Positions 25,656-34,599 are shown, counted from the first letter of the stretch. The stretch: DNA of 64,000 nt from DATFXM01 sp035315885 (GCA_035315885.1 DATFXM010000158.1:1-64000); one strand, 5' to 3'. Program-made: numbers and translations. The notes: generated by a model from the letters alone, not told the origin.

Positions 25656-27175
25656 AGCTCATCCCATGCCAGTCTGACGTGTTCAGCGGTTGTGCGAATG
25701 TTGCCGATCGCAAGCCGAAGCGTGTACCTGCCGTTCAGCTTCGTGTGAGACAAAAAGACTTTCCCTCGTCGATTCACTGCCTCGAGTAATCTGGTGTTGA
25801 GCTTCTCAAGCTCTTCTTCGCTGTAATCCGCACTCGACGGCCGCGCCCTGAAGCAAACCAGACTGAAGGGCGCCGGCGCCATCATCTCCCAGTCACTGCT
25901 CGTCTCGATCCACGACTTGAGCTCCGCCGAGAGGCGGATGTGTTCGCGAATCCGTGCCGCCAGTCCTTCGCGCCCGAAATACCGCAACACGAACCACATC
26001 TTTAGGGCTCGAAAGCGACGGCCTAGCTGCGGACCATAATCCATGAAGTTCTTGACCTCTTCGGAGTCGGCAGTCCGGAGGTACTCCGGTACAAGACTGA
26101 AAGCCCGCCTAAGCACTTCGAGACGCCTGCAGTACATCGCGCTGAAGTCGAATGGAACGAACATCCACTTGTGAGGGTTGAAGACTATCGAATCCGCCGC
26201 CTCACATCCTTCGAGGACCCACCGCATTTCGGGACACGCTGCTGCCGCACCGCCATAAGCGGCGTCTACGTGCAGCCACAGCGATTCGCGACTACAAATA
26301 TCGGCGATTGCCGGAACCGGATCGACGCTGGTCACCGACGTAGTCCCTACCGTAGCCACCACACAGAACGGTCGCCAACCATTTGCGCGATCTTCGGCGA
26401 TCGCCGATGCCAGAGCTCTTGAGTCGATGCGAAACTCGTCGTCGCACGGAATCTTCCTCAAAGAATCGAGCCCAAGGCCAAGAGTAATGGCCGCCTTGTC
26501 CACCGATGAATGCGCGTGCTCCGAGCAGTAGAATCGCAACGGCTCGGATGCGCGACACAATCCTTTGTGGCGCACATCCAATCCATCGATTACTTCGCGC
26601 GCCGCGGCCACCGCGCACATTGTTGCAATCGAGGCCGTATCATAGACGACACCCTCAAACTGGCTCGGCAAGCCGATCATCTGTCGCAGCCACGAGAGCG
26701 TCACTTCTTCAAGCTCGGTCGCCGAAGGCGACGTCCGCCACAACATCGCGTTTACGTTGAACGCGGCCGACAGCATTTCGCCCAGGATGCCCGGGGCAGA
26801 TCCGCTGATTGCGAAATAACCAAAGAAGGCCGGATGGTTCCAGTGCGTTACGCCGGGAACTATGATGTCGTTGAGATCGGCCAGCATGGCCTCGAAGGGC
26901 TCACCCAGCTCCGGCGCTGATGATGGAAGCGCACGTTTGATGTCACCCGGTTGCACCCGGGACAAGACGGGAAAGCGCTGGGGATGCGCAAGGTAATCGG
27001 CAATCCAGTCTACGACAACATGAGCGTTCCTTCGAAACTCTTCCGCGCTCATGTCTCCCAGCTCCGGGAGACTTGCTGCGGTTTGGAGCGTTGTTTTGGG
27101 CTCTGCCTCAGGTTGTTGTTGTGGTTTTGTGTCGGTTGTTTTTGATTCGAGAGTTTTTTCGGATCTTGTTTCCAT
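25628..27175 (-). CDS. Group II PLP-dependent decarboxylase (aromatic amino-acid type)
   Basis: A 515-residue cytosolic decarboxylase of the DDC/glutamate family. HWNHPAFFGYF at 111-121, HVDAAYGGAAAACPE near 302-316 and the cofactor lysine K336 in NPHKWMF are diagnostic, and the sequence is closest to aromatic-L-amino-acid decarboxylases. The first ~41 residues are low-complexity (Lys/Thr/Gln/Pro), so M42 (MSAEEF) is an alternative start. The final residues VLSAEC come from a family C repeat. It is monocistronic; the product may be a trace amine such as tryptamine or tyramine, but the substrate is unproven. Confidence 0.88.
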   Translation of the reverse strand: METRSEKTLESKTTDTKPQQQPEAEPKTTLQTAASLPELGDMSAEEFRRNAHVVVDWIADYLAHPQRFPVLSRVQPGDIKRALPSSAPELGEPFEAMLADLNDIIVPGVTHWNHPAFFGYFAISGSAPGILGEMLSAAFNVNAMLWRTSPSATELEEVTLSWLRQMIGLPSQFEGVVYDTASIATMCAVAAAREVIDGLDVRHKGLCRASEPLRFYCSEHAHSSVDKAAITLGLGLDSLRKIPCDDEFRIDSRALASAIAEDRANGWRPFCVVATVGTTSVTSVDPVPAIADICSRESLWLHVDAAYGGAAAACPEMRWVLEGCEAADSIVFNPHKWMFVPFDFSAMYCRRLEVLRRAFSLVPEYLRTADSEEVKNFMDYGPQLGRRFRALKMWFVLRYFGREGLAARIREHIRLSAELKSWIETSSDWEMMAPAPFSLVCFRARPSSADYSEEELEKLNTRLLEAVNRRGKVFLSHTKLNGRYTLRLAIGNIRTTAEHVRLAWDELSEVLSAEC

Positions 27176-27219
27176 GGTGTTGATTGTTCAACTCGAGATT
27201 CGAGTCTCAGGCGACAGAT

Positions 27220-28311
27220 TTAGGGGGCGGCTTCGACCCTGACGTAGTCGGCCCTTCTCTTCACCGGGCGAAATCCCTCGGCGATGATCGCCTCGCGGAG
27301 CATCATCTCAGTAGCCTTGTGATGTGCACCGGCGGGTGAGATCACGTTCTCCTCGATCATCGTGCTGCCAAGGTCGTTCGCACCGTAGTGCAGTCCTACT
27401 CTGCCCACATCCAACCCCTGTGTGAGCCACGAGACCTGAACATTTGGAATGCAGTCCAGATACAGTCGCGCTAGGGCGAGCCATCGAAGGTACTCGTCGC
27501 TCAGGATCCTCGCGGGAAAGACTTTACCGATCGGCGTGTTATCCGGCTGGAGGGTCCACGGAATGAATGAGACGAAGCCGGGGTTTCTGAGCTGCAGGCG
27601 GCGCAGCTTCTCGAGATGTTCGAGCCGTTGATCGTTTGTTTCGCCCATACCGAACATCATTGTGGCGGTTGTCGGGATCCCGAGAGAGTGCGCCACGTCC
27701 ATCACGTTCAGCCACTCTTCGGAGTTGCAGTGAGTTCTGCGCTTGCGACGAATCTCGTCTACGAGAATCTCACCGCCGCCACCCGGGATCGAGTCCAGTC
27801 CGGCCTCTCTGAGGCTACGCAACACGCCTTCGAGTCCGAGCCCGGTGATCTTCGCGAGGTGATCGATTTCCGGAGGGGAGAAGCAGTGCAGGTGAATCCC
27901 GTACCGCGTCTTCAGCTCACGAAGGAGCCCCGTGTAGTAGTCCAGAGGCAGGTCGGGGTGCAGACCACCCTGCATCAGCACGCCGCTACCGCCGAGCTCG
28001 ATCATCTCTTCGACTTTCTTAAAGATTTCCTCATAGGTGTGGACATAGCCTTCGGGTGAGCCCGGCTTCCGGTAAAACGCGCAGAAACTGCAGACGCTCA
28101 CGCAGACGTTCGAGTAATTGACGTTCCGGTCCACAACATAGGTCACGACGTCGTCCGGGTGGAGCCGCTTACGCAGGCTGTCAGCGAGCTCGCCGAGGCT
28201 TTCGGTCGGCGCCGATTGTTCGACCGCTTGCCATTCTTCAAATGAGAGGTCCTCGCCGGCGCGAATTCTGTCCAGCAGGCCGTCAATCACAGCAGTCATG
28301 GTGTTTTGCAT
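27220..28311 (-). CDS. mqnC: Cyclic dehypoxanthinyl futalosine synthase (MqnC)
   Basis: A 363-residue radical SAM enzyme of the futalosine menaquinone route. The cluster cysteines are C70, C74 and C77 (CVSVCSFCAFYRK). MQGGLHPDLPLDYY, SIPGGGGEILVDEIR and FIPWTLQPDNTPIG are MqnC signatures rather than CofH or MqnE. Other mqn genes are not in the window. It faces the decarboxylase tail-to-head on the same strand with a short gap, and a family B repeat lies directly upstream of its start. Confidence 0.92.
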   Translation of the reverse strand: MQNTMTAVIDGLLDRIRAGEDLSFEEWQAVEQSAPTESLGELADSLRKRLHPDDVVTYVVDRNVNYSNVCVSVCSFCAFYRKPGSPEGYVHTYEEIFKKVEEMIELGGSGVLMQGGLHPDLPLDYYTGLLRELKTRYGIHLHCFSPPEIDHLAKITGLGLEGVLRSLREAGLDSIPGGGGEILVDEIRRKRRTHCNSEEWLNVMDVAHSLGIPTTATMMFGMGETNDQRLEHLEKLRRLQLRNPGFVSFIPWTLQPDNTPIGKVFPARILSDEYLRWLALARLYLDCIPNVQVSWLTQGLDVGRVGLHYGANDLGSTMIEENVISPAGAHHKATEMMLREAIIAEGFRPVKRRADYVRVEAAP

Positions 28312-28344
28312 TGAGACCTCGGATTGGGATTATAGCCAACAGCG

Positions 28345-28535
28345 CGCGAATGGGCGAAGGGGAGAGGGGGGGGACGCGGGGAGGAGAGAGGAAGTGCGAA
28401 TGGGTGAAGGGGCGAAGGGGCGATCTGAATAGGTTGCAACACAACGTCTCCGCGTCGCTGCTCTCCGCGTCCCCGCGTCCCTCCTCTCCGTGTCGCCCCT
28501 TCGCCCATTCGTCCATTCGCGTCCTCCCTCATCAT
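28345..28535. repeat. Family B intergenic repeat (longest copy)
   Basis: A long imperfect palindrome. The purine arm is built of GCGAATGGGCGAAGG and GACGCGGGGAGGAG words, the centre reads GGGGCGATCTGAATAGGTTG, and the pyrimidine arm has CTCCGCGTCGCTGCTCTC and GCCCCTTCGCCCATTCG. It occupies most of the gap between the divergent mqnC and PLD-like genes. Confidence 0.8.
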
Positions 28536-28642
28536 CTATTCTTTTACTTTTCTCCAACCGATGTGGTAAACAGTTGTATCAGGCAACCGCTGCCCGTTTT
28601 GCTATTCATGGCTCACTCTCATTCATCGGTCATTACTACGCG

Positions 28643-29560
28643 ATGAACGCATATACTCAAGTTCACAACCTATCCTTGATAATTCAACCGGGTGACAGCT
28701 TCTTCCCTATCGTCAGTGCCATCGACAGCGCTAAGCAGAACATCAAGATGACCATCTTCCGCATGGACGATCCCATCGTGCGAGATGCTCTTCGCTTAGC
28801 CGTCAGCCGCGAGGTTAAGGTCAAAGCCCTGGTAGCTCCTACCTCAAAAGGCTGGACCAGCAAGAACAAGAAGCTGGTTGACGAACTCTCAGCCCTGGGC
28901 GTCGACGTGCGCGTCCCTCGCCCGCGTAAAGAGAAGCTGAAGCGCTACCACTATAAGATGATGATGATTGACAATGCTCAGTCATTGATCCTCACCTTCA
29001 ACCCAACCCAGGACAACCTGCACTATGCTCGCGATTTCGGAGTGCTGATAAGGGACGAGGAGATTACCAGCGAGCTCAACCGCCTCTTCGATGCCGACTG
29101 GAACGGCGAGAAGTTCGACCCAGCGGAGCTTCCCCTGGTAACAAGCCCTTTCAACAGCCGCAAGAAGCTCCTTGAACTGATCGCCTCCGCTGAGCGCTCG
29201 GTCCAGATTCTCGACGCAAAGGTCGAGGATCAGCAGTTTCTCAGCCTGTTGCTGCGCAAGGCAGCCGCCGGCTGCAGCGTAAAGATCATCGGGAGGGACA
29301 CCGAGTACAACGGAGTGGTGTCGAATTTTCAGATTCGAACTCTTGCGCGATTTCGGCTGCACGCGAAGTGTATTGTAGTAGATAACACGCGATTCTTCGT
29401 CGGAAGCCAGAATCTCCGCAGTCAGAGCCTCGACGAACGGCGCGAAGTCGGCATCATTGTGGAAGACGAGGCGACCTCAAGAAAGATATCGCGCGTGTTC
29501 GATGAGGACTGGGAGAAAGCGACTGCTCTGAAGACCGAAGCTGAGCCAAGCAACGCCTAG
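28643..29560 (+). CDS. Phospholipase D-like (HKD) family protein
   Basis: A 305-residue protein with two PLD-type half-domains. The second motif is canonical (LHAKCIVVDNTRFFVGSQN). The first is altered: HYKMMMIDNAQSLILTFN keeps His and Lys but has no clear Asp at +6 beyond the MID. No signal peptide remains once ATG 28643 is used. An earlier in-frame ATG at 28490 would translate the family B repeat and is rejected. No Shine-Dalgarno is visible upstream. Family activities include phospholipid, cardiolipin and nuclease reactions, and the substrate is unclear. Confidence 0.82.
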   Translation: MNAYTQVHNLSLIIQPGDSFFPIVSAIDSAKQNIKMTIFRMDDPIVRDALRLAVSREVKVKALVAPTSKGWTSKNKKLVDELSALGVDVRVPRPRKEKLKRYHYKMMMIDNAQSLILTFNPTQDNLHYARDFGVLIRDEEITSELNRLFDADWNGEKFDPAELPLVTSPFNSRKKLLELIASAERSVQILDAKVEDQQFLSLLLRKAAAGCSVKIIGRDTEYNGVVSNFQIRTLARFRLHAKCIVVDNTRFFVGSQNLRSQSLDERREVGIIVEDEATSRKISRVFDEDWEKATALKTEAEPSNA

Positions 29561-29592
29561 TCCTCGAAAGATGTGCAGGCGCGCCGTGAACA

Positions 29593-29733
29593 ATGACTTG
29601 CCAGCGCTGCAAAGTGAAGATGGTCGAAAAGCGGCGCAGCTTTCACAAACAACGCAAGTGGGTCTGCCCGCGATGCGGTGCAGCCCGGATGCAGTCGACG
29701 AAGGCTCGGACAAGCGGCGCAAGACAGAGGTAG
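29593..29733 (+). CDS. Small zinc-ribbon protein (46 aa)
   Basis: A short reading frame of 46 codons with two CxxC pairs (CQRC at 3-6 and CPRC at 25-28) spaced as in a one-knuckle zinc ribbon, and many Lys/Arg residues. It lies between the PLD-like gene and the next small gene, which starts 7 bases after its stop, so the two are probably co-transcribed. It has no obvious ribosome site and could be spurious, but the cysteine spacing is hard to obtain by chance. Confidence 0.55.
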   Translation: MTCQRCKVKMVEKRRSFHKQRKWVCPRCGAARMQSTKARTSGARQR

Positions 29734-29740
29734 CCAGGCA

Positions 29741-30037
29741 ATGAATAAACCGCACAAAATGGAACTCAAAATAGGAGACGAGGTGAGCTACGCTATGCCG
29801 GGCGGCATGCTCTACGGCAAAGTCACCAGACTGCTGGGCGCCGGCGATACCGCCGCGGTCGAGATCGAATTTGAAGACGGCCGCAAGGAAATCAAAAAGG
29901 TGAAAGACAGAGCGATAGCTTTACTGCGGCGAGCAAGCGGTAAGAGCGAGGTCGACGAACAGAATCCCGAGCGCACGAAGCTGCGCGATCCCGAGATCGA
30001 ACGAATTCGACGCAGCGAACAACGAAAGCGCTGGTAA
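29741..30037 (+). CDS. Small basic protein with Tudor/SH3-like fold
   Basis: A 98-residue protein. ELKIGDEVSYAMPGGMLYGKV and VEIEFEDGRKEIKKVKD form a short beta barrel of Tudor or SH3 type, followed by a highly charged helical tail (Lys/Arg/Glu). It resembles the small 'hypervirulence-associated TUDOR' group, but the match is loose. ATG 29741 is preceded by CCAGGCA. The neighbouring zinc ribbon and VOC genes are closely spaced on the same strand. Confidence 0.6.
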   Translation: MNKPHKMELKIGDEVSYAMPGGMLYGKVTRLLGAGDTAAVEIEFEDGRKEIKKVKDRAIALLRRASGKSEVDEQNPERTKLRDPEIERIRRSEQRKRW

Positions 30038-30048
30038 CGAGATCCGAG

Positions 30049-30486
30049 ATGCTACGGAATCCGTCGTTCCATCACATCGAATTGCCTGCCGACGACCTGG
30101 AACTCGCCGAGCGCTTCTACGGCGTGATCTTCGGCGCGAGGGTTTACATGCGCCGGGATAAGGATGGCCGGAAGGGCGTTCCCGCGGACGGCACTATCGC
30201 TGACGCCGAAGCCTCGGGATTCGCCATCGACGCGACTTATTTGCGAATCGGAGAATCGCTCAGAATCGGCTTCCTGAAGCGCTCGCAGTCGCACGATCAA
30301 ACTGAAATAGATCATCTCGCTTTCACGATCGACGATGAAGAACTGGTATCCCTAACGCGCAAACTCACCGAATACAAGATAGAGGTAGTTGATCAGGCGG
30401 CAGAGCGCATTCAAATCCGGGATCCCTTTGGCCTGACGCTGGAGCTGTGGCCAAGGTCGGTGCTTGCAAGGATGGGACTACTTTGA
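30049..30486 (+). CDS. VOC-superfamily (glyoxalase/bleomycin-resistance) protein
   Basis: A 145-residue protein with two beta-alpha-beta-beta-beta modules. HHIELPADDLELAERFY begins module 1 and EIDHLAFTIDDEEL begins module 2; IRDPFGLTLELWP gives the final metal-ligand Glu. Metal ligands are probably H8 (or H9), H83-region and the terminal E. VOC members include dioxygenases, isomerases and glutathione transferases, so the reaction is open. It starts 12 bases after the preceding gene. Confidence 0.85.
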   Translation: MLRNPSFHHIELPADDLELAERFYGVIFGARVYMRRDKDGRKGVPADGTIADAEASGFAIDATYLRIGESLRIGFLKRSQSHDQTEIDHLAFTIDDEELVSLTRKLTEYKIEVVDQAAERIQIRDPFGLTLELWPRSVLARMGLL

Positions 30487-30508
30487 GTGCGGTGTCGAGT
30501 CTTCGTTC

Positions 30509-31057
30509 CTACTGACCTAAGAGATGGTAGACGAGTCTCCCAAAGGGACTGTTTTGGAAGGCTCCGGTGTGAGCCATCAGCACTACGATAATTCGAACCG
30601 CCCCGAAGACCACAAACACAATCGCCGTCCTCTTCACGATTCGATATTTTTCAAACGCCCGATCAAATCGAGCAACCGACTTGAGTCGGCCCGTTAACAC
30701 GGCGATCGATCGGGCCCAGACGAGCAGCAACAACACAAAAAATGCCGGTCCAAGCAAATGAAACTGGAACGCGGTTGTGAAGTCTCCTTTTCCGATCGCG
30801 CAAAATGAATGGGTCAATCCGCAACCGGGACAAGGTAAACCACTCAGAGCCTTGAAGCCGCACAAGGTGAAGTAGTCGCCGGAAGGTGACACCGGAGCCG
30901 GTCTCCAAACGACGCTGACAAACATGATCACCGAGATCCAGACCAATCCCAGCATCGCCAGCCCTCTCGATGGGCGACTCTCTGTCGCGTAGTGCGCTGA
31001 GTTCCGAAGTGAATCTGTCTCCGCCGCCATTTGGTCAATCGCCATACGGTCAATCAC
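30509..31057 (-). CDS. DUF2752 membrane protein
   Basis: A 182-residue inner-membrane protein with three or four helices and the family hallmark CGFKALSGLPCPGCGLTHS, in which a pair of CxxC-like cysteines precedes a conserved GLTHSF. The function of DUF2752 is unknown. It lies 8 bases downstream of the alpha/beta hydrolase on the same strand, so the two probably form an operon. Confidence 0.85.
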   Translation of the reverse strand: MIDRMAIDQMAAETDSLRNSAHYATESRPSRGLAMLGLVWISVIMFVSVVWRPAPVSPSGDYFTLCGFKALSGLPCPGCGLTHSFCAIGKGDFTTAFQFHLLGPAFFVLLLLVWARSIAVLTGRLKSVARFDRAFEKYRIVKRTAIVFVVFGAVRIIVVLMAHTGAFQNSPFGRLVYHLLGQ

Positions 31058-31065
31058 AGTCGCGA

Positions 31066-31896
31066 CTATCTGATCTCCAGGGATGAACGTCGCTTTGAGG
31101 GGCTCGTGTGCTTCACAAATTGATCGATCAGTTTAGCGAGCTGTAGTGGGTATTCTAACATGGGCAGGAAACCGCAATCCTTCATCGTGGCTAGTTTGGC
31201 CGTGCGCGCAGTGGCGAACAACCGGCGAGCTTCCATCAAACTGCGTTTGTCCTTGTCTCCGCACACCAGCAGAACCCGAAGGCGATCTCCCTGAACCAGT
31301 TCCGAAACGATTTCGGTGTTCTCCGACGATGAGGCAGCCAGAGCCGTCTCGTAGGCGGCTCTCGGACTGAGCTGAGCAAAGTCGGTATAAAGCCGGTCGC
31401 GATAAACCTTTGGTGCGCGGCGAAATCTGCGTTGGACCAGGCTTCGAATCAGGGGATAGGCAGCGAGCTCGCGAAGCGCCAGCGAAGCTGGAGTCAGCAC
31501 TCCAAGAGTCTTTATATCGTCTGCTGGCAAGCTGGGGCCGGGACTGACCGCGATAAGCGAGTTAATATCCTGCGGGTGTCGGCGCTCCAGCGCGGCCGAA
31601 ATCATTACCCCCAAGTCGTGAGCTACGAAGCTTGCGTCGAAGATTCGTGTCTCGTTCAGGATGCTGTGAAGGTCTTCGGCGTGGTCTTCGATGGTGAACT
31701 CAGCATCCAGGTCGGCGGGTTGCGACCTTGCAATACCTCGATGGTCATAGATCAGGCAGCGGTAATCCTGTTTCAGGACAGACACGACCGGCCGCCAGCA
31801 TTCGCAGGACATGGCCCAGCCGCTGATGAAAACCAAGGGCGGTCCGTCCCCGGATATTTCGAAGTACAACGGGCCATCAGGCGTGTTCAATAGCAT
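31066..31896 (-). CDS. Alpha/beta hydrolase-fold protein with altered catalytic residues
   Basis: A 276-residue alpha/beta-hydrolase. The nucleophile elbow reads VAHDLGV (91-97), with Asp94 where a Ser is normal, as in haloalkane dehalogenases and epoxide hydrolases. The oxyanion region GWAMS (26-30) and the acid loop GDKD (213-216) are present. The catalytic His is missing: the C-terminal motif is DCGFLPMLEYP (240-250), with F243 at the His position. Without that His a covalent aspartyl ester could form but not be hydrolysed. It may be a binding protein, a defective enzyme or a novel chemistry. The start is followed by a family A repeat upstream. Confidence 0.82.
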   Translation of the reverse strand: MLLNTPDGPLYFEISGDGPPLVFISGWAMSCECWRPVVSVLKQDYRCLIYDHRGIARSQPADLDAEFTIEDHAEDLHSILNETRIFDASFVAHDLGVMISAALERRHPQDINSLIAVSPGPSLPADDIKTLGVLTPASLALRELAAYPLIRSLVQRRFRRAPKVYRDRLYTDFAQLSPRAAYETALAASSSENTEIVSELVQGDRLRVLLVCGDKDKRSLMEARRLFATARTAKLATMKDCGFLPMLEYPLQLAKLIDQFVKHTSPSKRRSSLEIR

Positions 31897-31934
31897 TAAG
31901 CCAAGGCTAGATGGTTAATCGGGAATAGTAAATA

Positions 31935-32051
31935 GCAGTAGGCAGTAGGCACTAGGTTTCGGGTTCGTCGGTTGGAGACTCGAATGGCGGGCAGTGCTCT
32001 ACGAAAGACGACTGAATAAAACGAACCCGAAACCCGAAACCTACTGCATAC
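31935..32051. repeat. Family A palindromic element, subtype 2
   Basis: The ends are AGGTTTCGGGTTCG and CGAACCCGAAACC, with outer GCAGTAGG/CCTACTGC. The core contains GGAGACTCGAATGGCGGGC. The same core occurs at 45098-45279 (inverted) and 63872-63990. Confidence 0.8.
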
Positions 32052-32178
32052 TATTGACCAGCTTCGCCCCGAAACCCTAACATTAGGCTGTTCTTCGGCG
32101 AACCCCGAACAGCACGGTCGGCTGGACAGCGTCTATGGTGGAGTTTCGTCCAGACAGAGCATCTTAGGCAGAGTCATC

Positions 32179-32913
32179 ATGGAAGTCGAATCAAGGATCC
32201 CTGAAAAACTGTTCTTCAGGATCGGCGAGGTTTGCGAGTTGATCAAAGTGCAACCTCACGTCCTGCGTTATTGGGAGACTGAATTCCCCATGTTGGCGCC
32301 GCAAAAGAATCGGGCCGGCCAGCGTGTCTATCGACGCAAGGACGTCGAGATGGTATTGCGCATTCGAGACTTGCTCTACGAAGAAAAATTTACGATAGCC
32401 GGCGCCAAGAAGAAGCTCCTCGAAGAAGCTCGCGGCGGCTCCTCAAAGACCAAGGCAGCGCCGACCGAAGAACCCGCCGCGAGCGAGGCTTCTTCGCCCT
32501 CTGAACCAGCGCCCAACGAACTGCATCCAGATCCAGCACACAACACGGCTTCTACTGCCGTCGAGCCGTCGAGCCGTGCGCCATCCTCAAACGCGAAGAA
32601 GACTCAAGTCAAAGTCTCTCCGGACGCCGCATCCGCGCGCAAAGAAGCAGCTCGAGACCCCGCCCAGACTCGAACGCACGATGACTCTGCTCAAGCGCTC
32701 GCACCTGCAGAAACGCTGTCGGAAACAGAAGCATCGGCCCTTCGAGGTGCGGGACAGGAGCCCGGCTCCACGGCTTTGTTGCCAGGTCTTCAGCCGGTTA
32801 ACAATTCGGCGCCGGCCGCATCCGCTCAGATCAAACGCGCGCTTCGCCTGCTCAAGACTGATCTGGAGGATTTGTTGACACGTCTAAACTCGGATGATAG
32901 CATCAAACGCTGA
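32179..32913 (+). CDS. MerR-family regulator with long Ala/Pro/Ser linker
   Basis: A 244-residue transcription factor. Residues 10-85 form the MerR winged helix (FFRIGEVCELIKVQPHVLRYWE, then RRKDVEMVLRIRDLLYEEKFT), a type common beside tRNA-Pro and surE. After a Ser/Ala/Pro/Glu-rich low-complexity linker (about 90-215) a C-terminal helix LKTDLEDLLTRLNSDDS remains, perhaps a dimerisation piece. No effector domain is recognised. The promoter of the next tRNA lies inside its 3' end. Confidence 0.85.
   Translation: MEVESRIPEKLFFRIGEVCELIKVQPHVLRYWETEFPMLAPQKNRAGQRVYRRKDVEMVLRIRDLLYEEKFTIAGAKKKLLEEARGGSSKTKAAPTEEPAASEASSPSEPAPNELHPDPAHNTASTAVEPSSRAPSSNAKKTQVKVSPDAASARKEAARDPAQTRTHDDSAQALAPAETLSETEASALRGAGQEPGSTALLPGLQPVNNSAPAASAQIKRALRLLKTDLEDLLTRLNSDDSIKR
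32875..32903 (+). promoter_or_regulatory. Promoter of tRNA-Pro inside the MerR gene
   Basis: TTGACA at 32875-32880, 17-base spacer and TAGCAT at 32898-32903. The tRNA begins about 50 bases later. Confidence 0.6.
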
Positions 32914-32955
32914 GCGCGAGTCTTCAGGCTCACCGAGTGTTCAGGCTTACATTGA

Positions 32956-33029
32956 CGGGACGTGGCGCAGCCTGGTAGCGCGCTTCCTTGGGGTGGAAGA
33001 GGTCGCTGGTTCAAATCCAGTCGTCCCGA
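32956..33029 (+). tRNA. tRNA-Pro (anticodon GGG)
   Basis: A 74-nt tRNA. Acceptor CGGGACG pairs with CGTCCCG, including the C1-G72 pair typical of tRNA-Pro. The anticodon stem CTTCC/GGAAG holds the loop TTGGGGT (anticodon GGG). The T-loop is GTTCAAATC. No CCA is encoded, unlike the tRNA-Leu in this window. Confidence 0.94.
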
Positions 33030-33157
33030 TTGTTCGGCGATACCCAGGACGAAAGAACCGAGGACCAAAGCCGGAACTTCTGATATTCAGAGCTGCGCCG
33101 GTCCAGGTCACGATGCTTTCTCCTGGGTTTCGTGTTTCAATGTTGCATTGAAGCATT

Positions 33158-33922
33158 ATGTTTAAGATTCTTGTTACAAACGACGACGGAATCCATTCAG
33201 AGGGCATAGTCGCATTGGCCGACGCGCTCTCCTCCGTTGGCGAGGTAACCGTAGTCGCCCCGGCTCACGAAATGAGCGCCGCGTCTCACTCGTTGACGCT
33301 GACTCGTCCACTCCGCATCGACCGAATCGACGACCGTCACTTCTCGGTGGATGGCACACCCACCGATTGCGTCACCCTCGCGATGAACCATCTGTTGAAG
33401 GACTCGTTGCCCGATCTTGTAGTCTCCGGAATCAACAAAGGAGGCAACCTCGGCGAAGACGTTTCCTACTCTGGTACGGTGGCCGGAGCGCTCGAAGCTT
33501 CGATCTACGGTTTGCCCGGCATTGCAGTGAGTCTCGTGCAACGCGTGGACTTCGATTTCAGTCACGCGGCTTCATTCGCCGCGGAACTGGCGGTGATGGT
33601 TCTGAATGACGGGCTGCCTCGAGGGACTTTGCTCAACGTGAACATTCCGCCCGGCCCGATTCGCGGAGCGCGAGTCTCGCGTCAGGGCACAAAGGTGCTG
33701 AGACCCTCAATCATCGAAGGTACCGACCCACGTCAGCGCAAGTACTACTGGATCGGAGAAGAGCGCTACCTGTTTAACGAACAGCCAGGCACCGACTACG
33801 AGGCGTTGAGTCTTGGTCTGGTCTCAATAACTCCGCTCAGAAACGACCTCACGGATTACAAAACTCTCGAAGATATTCAATCCCGCGATTGGAACTCGAT
33901 CATCGCAACGCCCGCAAAATGA
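33158..33922 (+). CDS. surE: 5'/3'-nucleotidase SurE
   Basis: A 254-residue survival-protein nucleotidase/exopolyphosphatase. The metal motif is NDDG at 8-11, with SGINKGGNLGEDVSYSGT near residues 92-109 as the second diagnostic block. Length is normal. It overlaps the next gene by 4 bases at ATGA (33919-33922). The surE-pcm pairing is a widely conserved gene order and links damaged-nucleotide and protein repair. Confidence 0.95.
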   Translation: MFKILVTNDDGIHSEGIVALADALSSVGEVTVVAPAHEMSAASHSLTLTRPLRIDRIDDRHFSVDGTPTDCVTLAMNHLLKDSLPDLVVSGINKGGNLGEDVSYSGTVAGALEASIYGLPGIAVSLVQRVDFDFSHAASFAAELAVMVLNDGLPRGTLLNVNIPPGPIRGARVSRQGTKVLRPSIIEGTDPRQRKYYWIGEERYLFNEQPGTDYEALSLGLVSITPLRNDLTDYKTLEDIQSRDWNSIIATPAK

Positions 33923-34599
33923 GACCAACCCCAACCGGAAGCAGCTCCAACTACGACGACCCGTTCGCACGGCAACGCACCAGGATGGTGGACCTCCTCC
34001 GAAGTCGCGGAATTCGAGACCAGCGAGTGCTCGATGCGATGTCCAAGATACCGCGTCACTGGTTTGTACCCGAGGCGCTCTCGGCGAAGGCATACGGAGA
34101 CCATGCGCTGCCGATCGGTGAGATGCAGACGATTTCGCAGCCTTACATGGTGGCTCGCATGACCGAACTGCTGGAGGTGGACAAAGATTCGACGGTGCTG
34201 GAAATCGGCGCGGGGTGCGGGTACCAGACTGCGGTGCTGTCGGACGTCTCCGGTCGGGTATACGCCATCGAGCGAATCAGCGAGTTGGCGCGCACGGCTC
34301 AAGCGAATATACGCAAGCTCGGTTGCTACAATGCCACGGTCAAGTGGTTCGACGGAACGTTCGGCTGGAGCGAACACGGACCCTACGACGGGATCCTCGT
34401 TGCGGCTGGAAGTCCCAACCTGCCGGAGCCTCTCCTGGAGCAGCTTGCGATCGGAGGCCGCCTGGTAATTCCGATTGGGGACGAATTATCTCAGGTGCTG
34501 GTGCGAGTGATTAAAACGCAGACCGGCCTGAAGCGTGAGGAGCACGGTCTCTGCCAGTTTGTAAAGTTGATAGGCCGCCACGGGTGGTCGCCATCCTAA
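33919..34599 (+). CDS. pcm: Protein-L-isoaspartate O-methyltransferase
   Basis: A 226-residue SAM methyltransferase that repairs isoaspartyl residues. The SAM site is EIGAGCGYQTAVL, GEMQTISQPYMVARMTELL is the family signature, and LVIPIGDE ends the domain. I chose ATG 33919 (MRPTPTG), overlapping surE by 4 bases, over an ATG at 33889 inside surE. Confidence 0.94.
   Translation: MRPTPTGSSSNYDDPFARQRTRMVDLLRSRGIRDQRVLDAMSKIPRHWFVPEALSAKAYGDHALPIGEMQTISQPYMVARMTELLEVDKDSTVLEIGAGCGYQTAVLSDVSGRVYAIERISELARTAQANIRKLGCYNATVKWFDGTFGWSEHGPYDGILVAAGSPNLPEPLLEQLAIGGRLVIPIGDELSQVLVRVIKTQTGLKREEHGLCQFVKLIGRHGWSPS

Noticed and set aside
28490..28642. An earlier start for the PLD-like protein, adding 51 codons.
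   Set aside because: The extra residues come from a family B repeat and the Pro/Ser-rich sequence has no relation to the family.
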